A stretch of DNA of 64,000 bases from Alteromonas sp. RKMC-009 (GTDB taxonomy: Bacteria > Pseudomonadota > Gammaproteobacteria > Enterobacterales > Alteromonadaceae). How positions within the stretch are numbered: position 1 is the stretch's first letter; each line of letters begins with the position of its first letter. The stretch is from NCBI RefSeq assembly GCF_003584565.2, contig NZ_CP031010.1, forward strand, positions 1,674,001-1,738,000. The letters are read 5' to 3'. Shown one piece after another: positions 33,067 to 42,863 of the stretch. The notes beneath the pieces are model-generated. The model saw nothing but the letters and a program-made list of their open reading frames with translations, had not been told where the DNA came from and made no database searches. A program made the translations under genes and the position numbers.

Positions 33067-33993
33067 ATGTTGAATCGTTTACAAGAATCAGATATTAAGC
33101 TGTTACGGGTGTTTTATGCGGTTGCGAGTTGTAATGGATTTACTGCCGCTGAGCCGGTGTTACGTATGCAACGCCCTAATATCAGTGCTGCGATTAAAAA
33201 GTTAGAAGAACGTCTGGATCTGGTGCTTTGTCACCGGGGCCGTGGCGGTTTTCAGATGACAAAAGAAGGTGAAGTAGTTTTCCAGGAAACCAAACGAATC
33301 TTCAATGCATTCGATAACTTTGTTTTTAACTTGAAATCGCTTCACGACGATTACTCCGGTCACATTACCCTGGTAATGATGGCAGGCCTGCCGCTTTCCA
33401 TGCATCTTGCAGTCAGTAAGGCTGTTAAGAGCACCATGAAGAAATTTGATGATATCCATGTCAATATTCAAACCCGTCTGTACAACGAAGTAGAGCACGT
33501 TGCGTTATCCGGTGAGTGTCACCTCGTGATTTCTACTTACGACATGGTGAAACCCGAATCTGTAACGTTCCATCCGGTTGGCATTTCCTGCAAGGGCCGC
33601 CTGTACTGCTCACCGACACATCCGCTGGCAAAATTCCGCGATGTGTCACTGCCGGAAGACGTGAAAATTGGTGAGTATCCGGCTATCGGCATATCCGGTC
33701 TGTCATCTGCCAATTATATTGAAGATGATCAGCGTCTGGCTATTCAGACGTTCTCCGATTCTTTCGAGGCGGCGCTCTCTGCCATTATGACCGGTGAATA
33801 CATTGGTTTGCTGCCGGACTATATTGCTAAAGAGCAGGGCGCAAGTTTAGGACTGGTGCCTATTGCTAAAGGCAGTCTGTTTAACTTTAACCACGAACTG
33901 TTTGTGATGAACGGTAAAAATACCCGCCTGAATCCGGTACTCCGCCACTGTATCAAAGAGCTGACTTACTTTATTTCAGAAAGTCAGAAGTAA
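33067..33993 (+). CDS. LysR-family transcriptional regulator
   Basis: The 308-residue protein has an N-terminal winged helix (about 5-65: LLRVFYAVASCNGFTAAEPVLRMQRPNISAAIKKLEERL) and a type 2 periplasmic-binding-like effector domain (about 92-300). These are the usual parts and length of LysR regulators. It is monocistronic, between two terminators, and no divergently transcribed target gene lies next to it, so its regulon is not indicated. The effector is unknown. Confidence 0.92.
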   Translation: MLNRLQESDIKLLRVFYAVASCNGFTAAEPVLRMQRPNISAAIKKLEERLDLVLCHRGRGGFQMTKEGEVVFQETKRIFNAFDNFVFNLKSLHDDYSGHITLVMMAGLPLSMHLAVSKAVKSTMKKFDDIHVNIQTRLYNEVEHVALSGECHLVISTYDMVKPESVTFHPVGISCKGRLYCSPTHPLAKFRDVSLPEDVKIGEYPAIGISGLSSANYIEDDQRLAIQTFSDSFEAALSAIMTGEYIGLLPDYIAKEQGASLGLVPIAKGSLFNFNHELFVMNGKNTRLNPVLRHCIKELTYFISESQK

Positions 33994-34023
33994 CAGGCAT
34001 CATGCCGGTCAGATTGAATTGAA

Positions 34024-34056
34024 AAGGCCCCGCAATATTGCGGGGCCTTCTTCTTT
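34024..34056. terminator. Bidirectional terminator between lysR and queC
   Basis: AAGGCCCCGCAAT and its complement ATTGCGGGGCCTT form a perfect 26-bp palindrome (34024-34049), with TCTTCTTT on the plus side and T-rich sequence on the minus side. It serves both converging genes. Confidence 0.9.
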
Positions 34057-34071
34057 CATTTCAGGACAACA

Positions 34072-34728
34072 TTACTCATAGGTGAGAGGGTCCACAGCAC
34101 CGTTATCACGAAACGCTTCCAGCCGCTCCTGACAAGCACCGCAACCACCGCAGGCATGTTCTCTGCCGTTATAGCAGGTCCACGTTTTACCGTAATCCAG
34201 TCCCATTTTAAGACCATCGGTGAGTATGGCTGTTTTGCTTACTTTTAGATAAGGGGTGACAATTTCAACCGCTTCATAATTCGCAATGGCGCACACGTCA
34301 TTCATCTTCTCAACGAATTCAGGGCGGCAGTCCGGGTAAATAGCGTGATCACCCGAGTGAGCACCGTAATACACTTTGGTGGCATTTTCGCTGACCGCAT
34401 AACCCACAGCCAGTGACAACAGGATCATATTTCTGTTCGGCACCACGGTGGTTTTCATTGACGGCTCTTCATAATGTCCTTCCGGCACATCAATGTCATC
34501 AGTCAGTGCCGAGCCGCCAACCAGTGAATTAATGACAGAAATATCCACCACTTTATGAGGCACATTCAGCTCAGTACACACGGCCGCAGCATAATCGAGT
34601 TCTTTTTTATGCCGCTGACCGTAGTTAAATGACAGGGCATAAGGTTTTTTCCCGTCAGCGATGGCTTTGTGCAGTACGGTGAAAGAATCCATACCGCCGG
34701 AATAGATAACAATGACTTTTTCAGACAT
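34072..34728 (-). CDS. queC: 7-cyano-7-deazaguanine synthase
   Basis: The 218-residue protein (start at [15 protein letters not shown]) has the PP-loop SGGMDS near residue 10, [13 protein letters not shown], and the C-terminal zinc site [15 protein letters not shown] with the upstream Cys in [13 protein letters not shown]. QueC converts 7-carboxy-7-deazaguanine to preQ0 using ATP and ammonia, on the way to queuosine in tRNA. It is divergent from queE, the preceding enzyme of the pathway. An in-frame extension upstream of the start lacks a ribosome site. Confidence 0.97.
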   Translation of the reverse strand: MSEKVIVIYSGGMDSFTVLHKAIADGKKPYALSFNYGQRHKKELDYAAAVCTELNVPHKVVDISVINSLVGGSALTDDIDVPEGHYEEPSMKTTVVPNRNMILLSLAVGYAVSENATKVYYGAHSGDHAIYPDCRPEFVEKMNDVCAIANYEAVEIVTPYLKVSKTAILTDGLKMGLDYGKTWTCYNGREHACGGCGACQERLEAFRDNGAVDPLTYE

Positions 34729-34814
34729 AAGTTCGTTTTTTTCGCGAAAAGATGCCAGAATTTTATGTGATTCTTGGTAAAATCCCAAGCCGAATCAACA
34801 ACAGGTACACCACA

Positions 34815-35495
34815 TTGCATCACACCCGTCTTAAAATTAATGAAATGTTCGAAACGATTCAGGGCGAAGGCGTAAAAACCGGCGTTCCGTCAGTGTTTGT
34901 GCGTTTACAAGGGTGTCCGGTGGGTTGTCCCTGGTGTGATACCAAACATACATGGACGCTGGACGAGGCGTTTTTGACAACATCAGATGAAGTCCTGTCG
35001 AAAACTCAGGAGAGTGAAGCGTGGTTCAGTATTGAAGATGAAGCGTTACTGACCTTATTTAAAGAAAACGGATATCAGGCCAAACACATCGTGATCACCG
35101 GCGGTGAGCCGTGTATGTATGATTTGCGTCCGCTCACCTCACTGCTGCATGCGCGGGGGTACACCACGCAGATAGAAACCAGTGGTACCTTCGAGGTACT
35201 GTGCCATGAAGACACCTGGGTTACGGTATCGCCTAAAGTCGACATGAAAGGCGGCATGCCGGTGCTGACTCAGGCGCTGGAGCGGGCGGATGAAATTAAG
35301 CATCCTGTGGCTATGCAAAAGCATATTGATGAGCTGGATAGTCTGCTGGCACGGCTGGACGGAAAGCTACCGGCAAATATTTGTCTGCAACCTATCAGTC
35401 AGCAGCAACGTGCGACGGATCTTGCTATCGCCACCTGTATTGCGCGAAACTGGCGCTTATCGTTACAAACACATAAATATATCGGCATTGAATAG
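34815..35495 (+). CDS. queE: 7-carboxy-7-deazaguanine synthase (radical SAM)
   Basis: The protein has the QueE hallmarks INEMFETIQGEGVKTGVPSVF, the radical SAM cluster motif CPVGCPWCDT (CxxxCxxC), and GGEPCMYDL. The TTG at 34815, eight bases after AACAGGT, gives 226 residues and the family's usual N-terminus. An upstream ATG at 34752 in the same frame would add residues not typical of QueE, and an ATG at 34842 would cut the conserved start. QueE makes the 7-deazaguanine ring for queuosine. It is divergent from queC. Confidence 0.95.
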   Translation: MHHTRLKINEMFETIQGEGVKTGVPSVFVRLQGCPVGCPWCDTKHTWTLDEAFLTTSDEVLSKTQESEAWFSIEDEALLTLFKENGYQAKHIVITGGEPCMYDLRPLTSLLHARGYTTQIETSGTFEVLCHEDTWVTVSPKVDMKGGMPVLTQALERADEIKHPVAMQKHIDELDSLLARLDGKLPANICLQPISQQQRATDLAIATCIARNWRLSLQTHKYIGIE

Positions 35496-35537
35496 ATTTA
35501 TGCTGTCTGTTCAGGCACGACACTAAGGATTTTAACG

Positions 35538-36425
35538 ATGGGAAAATGGTTGTTTCCGGTTCTTCTGCTCTTAAGTGCGAATGTGCATGCTGCACTATGG
35601 TCGATAACCTATCCGCGGCCTATAGATGAGCGCGATTTGCGCAATGAATATCCGCTGGCTTTACTTACCCTGGCGCTGGAAAAGACAGGCGTAAAATACA
35701 GTTTACTGCCGTCAGACCGGATCATGCTGCAAGGGAAAGCACTGCGTCAGCTGCGGGAAAACCGCGAAGTGAACGTAGTCTGGAGTATGACAGACGCCCA
35801 GCGTGAAAAAGACCTGTTACCAGTGCGCATCCCGCTGGCGAAAGGACTGATTGGCTGGCGCGTATTTCTGATCAATGAAATGAACCGCAGCCGCTTTCCA
35901 CAAGCGCTGAGCAAATCTGCCTTGCTTAAACTGGTGCCTATTTCCGGTGAAGAGTGGCCGGATACCAAAATTTTGCAGGCAAACGGGTTTAACGTGTTCA
36001 CCGTGCCGGCGTATGGTGATGCAGCGGAAGTACTGGAAACGAACAAGGCTGACTTCTTCCCCCGTTCAGTGATGGAAGCGCTGAATGAGCTTGAGAAGGG
36101 GAATTTGTCTTCAGACATCGTACTGGAAAGCAATACAGCGATTTACTATCCCACGGCGTTGTATTTTTTCGTAAATAAAGGCAATACCACACTGGCACGG
36201 CTTATCGAGACGGGTCTGCAGATGGCAATTGAAGATGGTTCTTTCGACGCTTTGTTTTTGTCTACCTATGAAGATACGCTGAATGCACTGGAGCTCGAAA
36301 AGCGCACCACGATAGAGCTGGATAACCCGCTTTTACCACCTTTGACACCTGTGCAAAACGAAGCCCTGTGGTATAAGCCCGCCAGTATTGATGCCACCAT
36401 CGATGCTACGGAAGAGAATCCCTGA
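35538..36425 (+). CDS. Periplasmic substrate-binding-like protein
   Basis: The 295-residue protein begins with a signal peptide (MGKWLFPVLLLLSANVHA) and resembles the type 3 solute-binding fold seen in transporter-independent periplasmic proteins (LTLALEKTGVKYSLLPSDRIMLQGKALRQLRENREVNVVWSMT). No ABC permease or ATPase is adjacent, so it is probably not part of a complete transporter here. Many such proteins in marine bacteria are annotated only as hypothetical. It is 42 bp downstream of queE and may share its transcript. Confidence 0.7.
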   Translation: MGKWLFPVLLLLSANVHAALWSITYPRPIDERDLRNEYPLALLTLALEKTGVKYSLLPSDRIMLQGKALRQLRENREVNVVWSMTDAQREKDLLPVRIPLAKGLIGWRVFLINEMNRSRFPQALSKSALLKLVPISGEEWPDTKILQANGFNVFTVPAYGDAAEVLETNKADFFPRSVMEALNELEKGNLSSDIVLESNTAIYYPTALYFFVNKGNTTLARLIETGLQMAIEDGSFDALFLSTYEDTLNALELEKRTTIELDNPLLPPLTPVQNEALWYKPASIDATIDATEENP

Positions 36426-36490
36426 AATCTGGTGAAGCTGGCGGTCAACGCGCCGGCTTTATTAGCAGAGCTTGTTACTAGCTGATACAA

Positions 36491-36515
36491 AAAAGCCCGG
36501 ATTCACCGGGCTTTT
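36491..36515. terminator. Bidirectional terminator
   Basis: AAAAGCCCGG (36491-36500), loop ATTCA, CCGGGCTTTT (36506-36515). The A and T tracts serve the converging 35538 gene and asnB. Confidence 0.9.
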
Positions 36516-36533
36516 GCATTTTTAACTCATGAA

Positions 36534-38207
36534 TCAGTGGCTTTTGCCTGAGTGCACGTCTTTCATCGAACGACCTGACGGGTCAGCATTGTTCTTGAAG
36601 CTTGCATCCCACTCAAGTGCCTCTACGGTACTACAGGCGATGGACTTACCACCCGGTACACAGCGCGCAGCACTTTCCTGCGGGAAGTAGCCTTCAAAGA
36701 TAGTGCGGTAGTAATAACCTTCTTTGGTATCAGGTGTGTTCACCGGGAAGCGGAATTCTGCTGTCGCCAGTTGCTGATCAGACACTTCTGTTTCTACGAA
36801 GTCACGGATAGAGTCGATCCAGGAATAACCTACACCGTCACCGAACTGTTCTTTCTGACGCCACAGTACTTCTGGTGGCAGCGTTTTGCCATCGTCGAAA
36901 GCTTTACGCAGGATCCATTTCTCCATGCGGCCATCAACACACATTTTGTCCTGCGGGTTCAGGCGCATTGCTACGTCCATGAAGTTCTTGTCGAGGAATG
37001 GCACACGGGCTTCAACACCCCAGGCGCTGGTAGCTTTGTTGGCACGGGCACAATCGAACATGTGCAGACGATCCAGTTTACGTACTGTTTCTTCGTGCAG
37101 TTCTTTTGCGTTCGGCGCTTTATGGAAGTACAGATAACCACCAAAAATTTCGTCAGAGCCTTCACCGGACAATACCATTTTGATACCCATTGCTTTGATC
37201 TTACGGGTCATCAGGTACATTGGCGTTGCCGCACGGATGGTGGTGGTATCGTAGGTTTCCAGATGATAGATAACGTCACGAATCGCATCCAGACCTTCCT
37301 GAATCGTGAAGTGGATTTCGTGGTGAACAGTACCAATCATATCAGCAACCTGTTTAGCTGCTTTTAAGTCCGGTGCACCTTCAAGGCCAACTGCGAAGCT
37401 GTGCAGGCGTGGCCACCAGGCGTCAGACTTGTCTTCGTCTTCAACACGCTTGGCAACATACTGAGCCGCAACGGCAGAAACCAGCGATGAATCCAGACCA
37501 CCGGACAGCAGCACTGCGTAAGGTACGTCAGACATCATGTGCGACTTAACGGCTTTTTCAAAAGCCACTTTCAGGTCGTCCAGATTCGTTTCGTTATCTT
37601 TTACTGCATCGTAGCTCATCCAGTCGCGCTTGTAGTACTTAGTCAGCTCGCCGGTTTTGCTCCACAGGTAATGACCCGGAGGGAATTCACTGATGGTTTT
37701 ACAGATAGGCGCCAGCGCCTTCATTTCTGACGCAACATAGAAGTTGCCATGTTCGTCGTAACCGGTATACAGCGGGATAATGCCGATGTGGTCACGGGCA
37801 ATCAGGTACGCATCCTGAGACTCGTCGTACAGGATAAAAGCAAACATGCCCTCAAGCTCATCGATAAACTCAATGCCTTTCTGCTCGTACAAAGGAAGGA
37901 TTACTTCGCAGTCCGAGCGGGTTTTGAAATCATAAGGCGTTGCCAGATCTTTGGCGAGTTGCTTGTGGTTATAGATCTCACCGTTAACGGCCAGGATCTT
38001 ATTATTATCCTGGCTGATGAGCGGCTGTGCACCAGTGTCTACATCGACGATGGCCAACCGTTCATGGCACAGGATGGTATTGTCATTATTCCAGATACCC
38101 GACCAGTCAGGGCCGCGGTGACGCAGCAACTTTGTATAATCCAGCGCTTGGGTTCTGAGTTCAGACACATCGGTTTTGATATCAAGGATACCGAAAATAC
38201 CACACAT
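36534..38207 (-). CDS. asnB: Asparagine synthetase B (glutamine-hydrolysing)
   Basis: The 557-residue protein starts MCGIFGILD, so Cys2 is the glutaminase nucleophile after Met removal. The class II amidotransferase domain (1-190) has RHRGPDWSG and AVNGEIYNH. The synthetase domain has SGGLDSSLVSA (PP-loop) and LSGEGSDEIFGGY. It makes asparagine from aspartate, glutamine and ATP. The length matches E. coli AsnB (554). It is monocistronic, with a 288-bp gap upstream. Confidence 0.97.
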   Translation of the reverse strand: MCGIFGILDIKTDVSELRTQALDYTKLLRHRGPDWSGIWNNDNTILCHERLAIVDVDTGAQPLISQDNNKILAVNGEIYNHKQLAKDLATPYDFKTRSDCEVILPLYEQKGIEFIDELEGMFAFILYDESQDAYLIARDHIGIIPLYTGYDEHGNFYVASEMKALAPICKTISEFPPGHYLWSKTGELTKYYKRDWMSYDAVKDNETNLDDLKVAFEKAVKSHMMSDVPYAVLLSGGLDSSLVSAVAAQYVAKRVEDEDKSDAWWPRLHSFAVGLEGAPDLKAAKQVADMIGTVHHEIHFTIQEGLDAIRDVIYHLETYDTTTIRAATPMYLMTRKIKAMGIKMVLSGEGSDEIFGGYLYFHKAPNAKELHEETVRKLDRLHMFDCARANKATSAWGVEARVPFLDKNFMDVAMRLNPQDKMCVDGRMEKWILRKAFDDGKTLPPEVLWRQKEQFGDGVGYSWIDSIRDFVETEVSDQQLATAEFRFPVNTPDTKEGYYYRTIFEGYFPQESAARCVPGGKSIACSTVEALEWDASFKNNADPSGRSMKDVHSGKSH

Positions 38208-38451
38208 AAAACGGGTTCTCTCTTGTCACTTGTTGAAAAAAAGGATTGTTTATTCTGTCGGGTCGCTTAACGCGGCCGCGGGTGAGACTTTATTGTTTTT
38301 GAAGGGTGCAAACTCCGCGTCTGTTGAATGTGCCAGTATGAGAGAAAAAAGCAAGGAATAACTTGCCGGAAACTCAAATTATCCGTTATTCAGGGCGGGT
38401 AGTGGCGGTTTTCGCGGAATATTGAAAGAAATGTTGCAATACGGGAGGCTA

Positions 38452-38482
38452 AAAAATCAACAGGCTGCCCGGAGGCAGCCTG
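38452..38482 (-). terminator. Terminator after the M28 peptidase gene
   Basis: On the minus strand CAGGCTGCC, loop TCCG, GGCAGCCTG (38461-38482), then TTGATTTTTT. It lies just beyond the M28 stop. Confidence 0.88.
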
Positions 38483-38495
38483 TTTGCGTAAATGC

Positions 38496-40160
38496 TTAGC
38501 GCTGGAATTCGCTGGCTGCATTCCATTTCGGCCAGCTGTCAGCATTGGCCACATCGGTACCCACTTCAAACAGCATTTGCGTGTCCTGGGCGATGCCTGA
38601 TAAATCCCACTCCTTGCGGAATTCATCACAAACCTGGTGATAACAACCGGTTACGATGACATTCATGCGTTTGCGGTAGGTAGCCGTTTCAGCATCCCAG
38701 GGTTCGTCTCCGCCTTCTGCGTACAGAGCCGGTACGCCTTTCTTGGCGAAGCTGAAGTGATCAGAACGGTAGTAAGAGCCGGCTTCCGGACGGTCTTCCT
38801 GTGTCAGATAACGGCCCTGACGGGTTGCTGCTTTTTCCAGATAGGTTTCCATTTCTGATTTACCCATACCGACAACACTGACATTTTTCGTTTTACCCAA
38901 CACGTTCATGGCATCCATGTTGATGTTTGCAACGGTTTTCTCCAGCGGGATTACAGGATGATCAGCATAGTATTTTGAACCCAGCAGACCTTGCTCTTCA
39001 GCCGTCACAATCAGAAACGTTACTGAGCGGGCAGGGCGGGGCGTCAGTTCACCGAATGCTTTCGCCATCACAATAGCGGCTGCTGAACCGGTGGCATTGT
39101 CATGGGCACCATTGTAAATCTGATCACCTTTCAGGCTTTCATCTTTACCCAGGTGATCCCAGTGAGCAGTGTAAATGACGTGTTCATCAGGCTTTGTAGC
39201 GCCGGGAAGGGTGGCAATCACGTTATGGCTGACAGATTTCTGAAAGGTGTTCTTCACTGTCACAGAAGCGGTTAAGCCCATGTCTTTGTGATAGGGACCC
39301 TGCAAGGCTGCCTTTTTCTCAGTATCGAAATCCAGGCCTGCGTCAGCAAAGACTTTCTTTGCCGCATCCAGTGTGAGCCAGCCTTCTACAGCAACCCGGC
39401 TGGCGCCGCCATCCTGAGATACCAGGCCGTATTGAGGGCCACTCCAGCTGTTGGCAACCACTGACCAGCCGTAAGAAGCTGGTGCTGTTTCATGCACAAT
39501 AATCGCACCGGCAGCACCCTGACGGCTGGCTTCTTCATATTTGTAACTCCAGCGGCCGTAGTAGGTCATGGTCGTGCCCTGGAACTTACCGGACTGAGGA
39601 TTTTCGAAACCCGGGTCATTCACCAGAATCACCACAGTTTTGCCTTCTACATCCAGACCTTCATAGTCATTCCAGTCATATTCCGGTGCATTAACACCAT
39701 AGCCGACGAAGACGAGTTCGGAGTCTTTCAGATCGATAACTGATTGTTCCCGTTTAGAACCGGCAACCATGTCTTCTTTATAACGGAACGTGTTATCACC
39801 AATGGTCATCGTCATGTCGGGATCGGCAGTGATTTCCATTAAATCCACAGGTTGCAGGTAGCTGTCACCGTTACCCGGTGCTAACCCGGCGGCTTTGAAT
39901 TCTGAAACCAGAAAGTCCAGTGTTTTCTGCTCACCCGGAGTGGTGGGAAGACGGCCTTCAAATTCATCAGAGGCCAGTGTTTGCAACGGTCCGCTGATGT
40001 CTTCAGCAGTGATCCCTGCGTATACGCTGTCAAAATTGGCCGTGCTGCCAGCCTGCGCGGTATCCGCCGGTGCGGGTTGATCGCTGCTGCAGGCAGAAAG
40101 TCCTGCTGCAGAGATTCCGACCAGCGCCGGTACCATAAATGGCAAAAGAATTTTTTTCAT
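38496..40160 (-). CDS. M28 family metallopeptidase lipoprotein
   Basis: The 554-residue protein begins with a lipoprotein signal (MKKILLPFMVPALVGISAAGLSACSS). A PA-like insertion (about 130-290) precedes the M28 zinc aminopeptidase domain, with TAHWDHLGK, GAHDNATGSAA, TAEEQGLLGS and SYYRSDHFSFAKKGVPAL supplying the metal ligands. Family members are cell-surface or periplasmic aminopeptidases. It is monocistronic. Confidence 0.92.
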   Translation of the reverse strand: MKKILLPFMVPALVGISAAGLSACSSDQPAPADTAQAGSTANFDSVYAGITAEDISGPLQTLASDEFEGRLPTTPGEQKTLDFLVSEFKAAGLAPGNGDSYLQPVDLMEITADPDMTMTIGDNTFRYKEDMVAGSKREQSVIDLKDSELVFVGYGVNAPEYDWNDYEGLDVEGKTVVILVNDPGFENPQSGKFQGTTMTYYGRWSYKYEEASRQGAAGAIIVHETAPASYGWSVVANSWSGPQYGLVSQDGGASRVAVEGWLTLDAAKKVFADAGLDFDTEKKAALQGPYHKDMGLTASVTVKNTFQKSVSHNVIATLPGATKPDEHVIYTAHWDHLGKDESLKGDQIYNGAHDNATGSAAAIVMAKAFGELTPRPARSVTFLIVTAEEQGLLGSKYYADHPVIPLEKTVANINMDAMNVLGKTKNVSVVGMGKSEMETYLEKAATRQGRYLTQEDRPEAGSYYRSDHFSFAKKGVPALYAEGGDEPWDAETATYRKRMNVIVTGCYHQVCDEFRKEWDLSGIAQDTQMLFEVGTDVANADSWPKWNAASEFQR

Positions 40161-40232
40161 TGTTAGTCTCTGTTTGCTCTACAATAACCTCCCAGTATAG
40201 AGAATCAATCACACCGAACCAATACATCGCTT

Positions 40233-41087
40233 ATGAATTCCACCGCAGAGAGTTGGTCATCTGCCATAAATCGTTCCAATCTTGCTTTTTCTGTCCGTGA
40301 GCTGTTAACCCGCACCGGCCTCGACGGTGAAACAGAATTTCCGTCAGCGGCTGTTTTGAATGACGTTGTCCGCCGGCATCACCCCGTGAACTGGCCGGGT
40401 CCTGAATTTAAGGGGCAGTCTTCTTTTCCGCTTTCTGAACAACGTTATTATGAACAGATCATCTTTGAAGATAATGTTGTGCCCACCAGGGAAAACAGCT
40501 GGCATGACTTATTCAATGCATTGATCTGGTTGCAGTTTCCACGTACGAAGCGATGTCTGAATAATCTGCATATGCAGGATATCAGACGTTTCGGCGTTAG
40601 CCCCCGTACACCGGCAAGAAATCGTATTACTCATTTTGATGAATGTGGTGTTGTGATTGCTGTACCGGACGATATGAAGGTTCAGGCTGAACCTTTACTC
40701 AATGCACTGGCGATGCATAACTGGCAACAGGTTCTGGTTGAGCACAGAGACAAATGGGGTCAGTTATTGTTTCCGGTGATATTCGGCCATGCCAATCTTG
40801 AAATGTTATTGAACCCGTTTACCGGCCTGACGGGTAAATGGATGGCGGTCACAGTGCCCCCGGGATTTGCTTCTATGTCATTCGAACAACAATGCAGGGA
40901 GACGGATTGCGCAATAGAGCAGAAAATCGCTTCCTGTGATGTCTTTCAGAGTAAAGGCATGCTTCATCCTTTACCGTTACTGGGCGTGCCCGGCTGGTAC
41001 CCGGTGCAGGACCGGCAGTTCTACGCTAACACGGATTATTTTCGGGCTGTATCCTCTAAAAAGCAACTGCAGATGCCACTGATTTAG
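40233..41087 (+). CDS. DUF3025 family protein
   Basis: The 284-residue protein carries the DUF3025 signature region (ENSWHDLFNALIWLQFPRTKRCLNNLHMQDI, then ITHFDECGVVIAV). The function is unknown. It is divergent from the M28 peptidase gene with a 72-bp gap. Confidence 0.8.
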   Translation: MNSTAESWSSAINRSNLAFSVRELLTRTGLDGETEFPSAAVLNDVVRRHHPVNWPGPEFKGQSSFPLSEQRYYEQIIFEDNVVPTRENSWHDLFNALIWLQFPRTKRCLNNLHMQDIRRFGVSPRTPARNRITHFDECGVVIAVPDDMKVQAEPLLNALAMHNWQQVLVEHRDKWGQLLFPVIFGHANLEMLLNPFTGLTGKWMAVTVPPGFASMSFEQQCRETDCAIEQKIASCDVFQSKGMLHPLPLLGVPGWYPVQDRQFYANTDYFRAVSSKKQLQMPLI

Positions 41088-41142
41088 TACTGTCCGGCGG
41101 GTTAAAGCGTACCTGCAGTGCTTTCAACCCGCCAGTACAAGG

Positions 41143-41844
41143 TTACAGCAATACGAAAACCAGCCAGATTCCGTAAATGATGGTGACAGGAGCGGCTGCA
41201 ACCATCCAGGCTTTTTTGTTGCTGAAACTTGTCCACTGACCAATTGCCACCGCGGTGAGATAAATTGACCATAGCATATCGAGCCGGAACTGACCGATAT
41301 TGTAAAACGCTGAGTCCGGTGTCAGTCCAAATATCCATGTAAAGGTAAGCGGGCTGAGACTGGCCGGGTCTATTTCGTGGGTGCTGGCCATCACCAGTAC
41401 CAGCAGTGCCGCAAAACTGGTAAGCAGAGAGGGAAGTGCGGTCCACCATGTCATTCCGTACCAGTCGGTAAAACCCTGCACTGATTTTTCATCATTGCGG
41501 GCCATGAATGTGAGGTATCCGGCATAGATGGCATTCAGGATTATGACGCCAAGGAATACGCTGACAATCGTGCTCCACATCACGAATCCCTGAGTCATCC
41601 GTTCTGTAAATGCCTCTTTTTCTGCCGGACTCACGTCACCCAGTTGCATGTCTGCAATAAAGTTTCTGTACCAGTCGAAATCAATGGTCTGGAAATACAG
41701 ATAAACCGGAACAAGGCTCATACTCATTAAGATGAAAAACGGAACCCATGACCAGTTGTCAGTGGTAGCCAGCTTTCTGAAAACGCCGTTCGGGCGAAAG
41801 AAAGTCTCGCTGATGGCCTGAAAGGGATTGGATATTTCCTGCAT
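41143..41844 (-). CDS. YIP1 family membrane protein
   Basis: The 233-residue protein starts ISNPFQAISETFFRPNGVFRKL and has about five membrane segments (near 32-52, 92-112, 130-155, 185-200, 210-230). This fits the YIP1 family as found in proteobacteria. The function in bacteria is not established. It faces no partner gene. Confidence 0.75.
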   Translation of the reverse strand: MQEISNPFQAISETFFRPNGVFRKLATTDNWSWVPFFILMSMSLVPVYLYFQTIDFDWYRNFIADMQLGDVSPAEKEAFTERMTQGFVMWSTIVSVFLGVIILNAIYAGYLTFMARNDEKSVQGFTDWYGMTWWTALPSLLTSFAALLVLVMASTHEIDPASLSPLTFTWIFGLTPDSAFYNIGQFRLDMLWSIYLTAVAIGQWTSFSNKKAWMVAAAPVTIIYGIWLVFVLL

Positions 41845-42082
41845 AATTACTCCTTTATTTGCGTACAGATGCCATTTTTTCCTTAATTAACAATGCTGGC
41901 ACAGGGAATTTTCTTTGTTACCTTAGAGAAAAATGCTGCCTTTGTATACTGACCCTGTACAGAAATATTCTGTCGCATTTTTTTGCTTGAAGAGTGTAAT
42001 AAAGTTGATTCAAAGTAGACTAGGTTTACTTCTCTTCCGGTAAACGGATAACGGAATTAATAATATCAACAAAGGAAACGCG

Positions 42083-42862
42083 ATGATTGAAATCAGTCAA
42101 CTGGCGAAAAAATTCACCATCGAAAACCCGAAAAAATTGAGTGAACAGGAGAAAAAGGATCCCCGGCTGAAAGGGAAATTTTTCCATTCTGTGCAGGATG
42201 TGTCGCTAAATTGTGCTTCCGGTGAAGTACTCGGGCTACTCGGGCCTAACGGTGCCGGCAAAACCACCACATTACGTATGCTATCAACAGCGCTGAAGCC
42301 CGATACAGGAAGCATCACCATTAATGGTGTTGATGTACTTAAAAAGCCGGTGCTGGCACGCCAGAAAATCGGTTTTTTATCCGGCTCAACCGGCCTGTAT
42401 GGTCGTCTTACCGGCAGAGAGAATATTGCCTATTTCGGCCAGCTTCACAATATGTCGAAAACCCGTATTGAAGAAAGAATTCAGTCGCTGGCCGATTTGT
42501 TGGATTTGCACAGTTTCCTGGACAGACGGTGTGAGAATTTTTCTACCGGCATGAAACAAAAAACGGCAATTGCCCGGGCGGTGATTCATAGTCCGGAAGT
42601 AGTCATTCTGGATGAACCCACCACGGGACTGGATATCATGGCCGCGCAGACAGTACTGAATTTTATCCGTGGTCTGAAAGAGCAGGGGATCCCGGTGATT
42701 TTCTCCACTCATCACTTAGAGGAAGTCTCGGAACTGTGCGATCGGGTGACCATCGTCAATCATGGACGTACGGTATTTAATGATGATATCGCCACTTTCA
42801 GAGCGCTGTCGCCGGGCTCAATGAGCAGTGCATTTTTATCAGCTTTAAGGACGGAGGCGTAA
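42083..42862 (+). CDS. natA: ABC transporter ATP-binding protein, NatA-like
   Basis: The 259-residue protein has Walker A LLGPNGAGKTTTLRML (about 52-67), the Q-loop near IGFLSGSTGLYGRLTGRENI, the signature NFSTGMKQKTAIARAV, Walker B VVILDEPTTGLD and the switch His in IFSTHHLEEV. It is the ATPase of a type that exports Na+ or drugs in Bacillus NatAB. The ribosome site AAAGGAAACGCG is clear. It is followed one base later by the permease gene. Confidence 0.9.
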   Translation: MIEISQLAKKFTIENPKKLSEQEKKDPRLKGKFFHSVQDVSLNCASGEVLGLLGPNGAGKTTTLRMLSTALKPDTGSITINGVDVLKKPVLARQKIGFLSGSTGLYGRLTGRENIAYFGQLHNMSKTRIEERIQSLADLLDLHSFLDRRCENFSTGMKQKTAIARAVIHSPEVVILDEPTTGLDIMAAQTVLNFIRGLKEQGIPVIFSTHHLEEVSELCDRVTIVNHGRTVFNDDIATFRALSPGSMSSAFLSALRTEA

Positions 42863-42863
42863 T

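Noticed and set aside
34729..34814. Possible preQ1 riboswitch between queC and queE
   Set aside because: The 86-bp gap shows no preQ1-type stem with its A-rich tail, and there is no sequestered ribosome site pattern; I see only spaced promoter-like A/T-rich sequence.
37749..38270. Plus-strand ORF of 173 codons opposite asnB
   Set aside because: It is antisense to the highly conserved N-terminal glutaminase domain of asnB and has no independent support.
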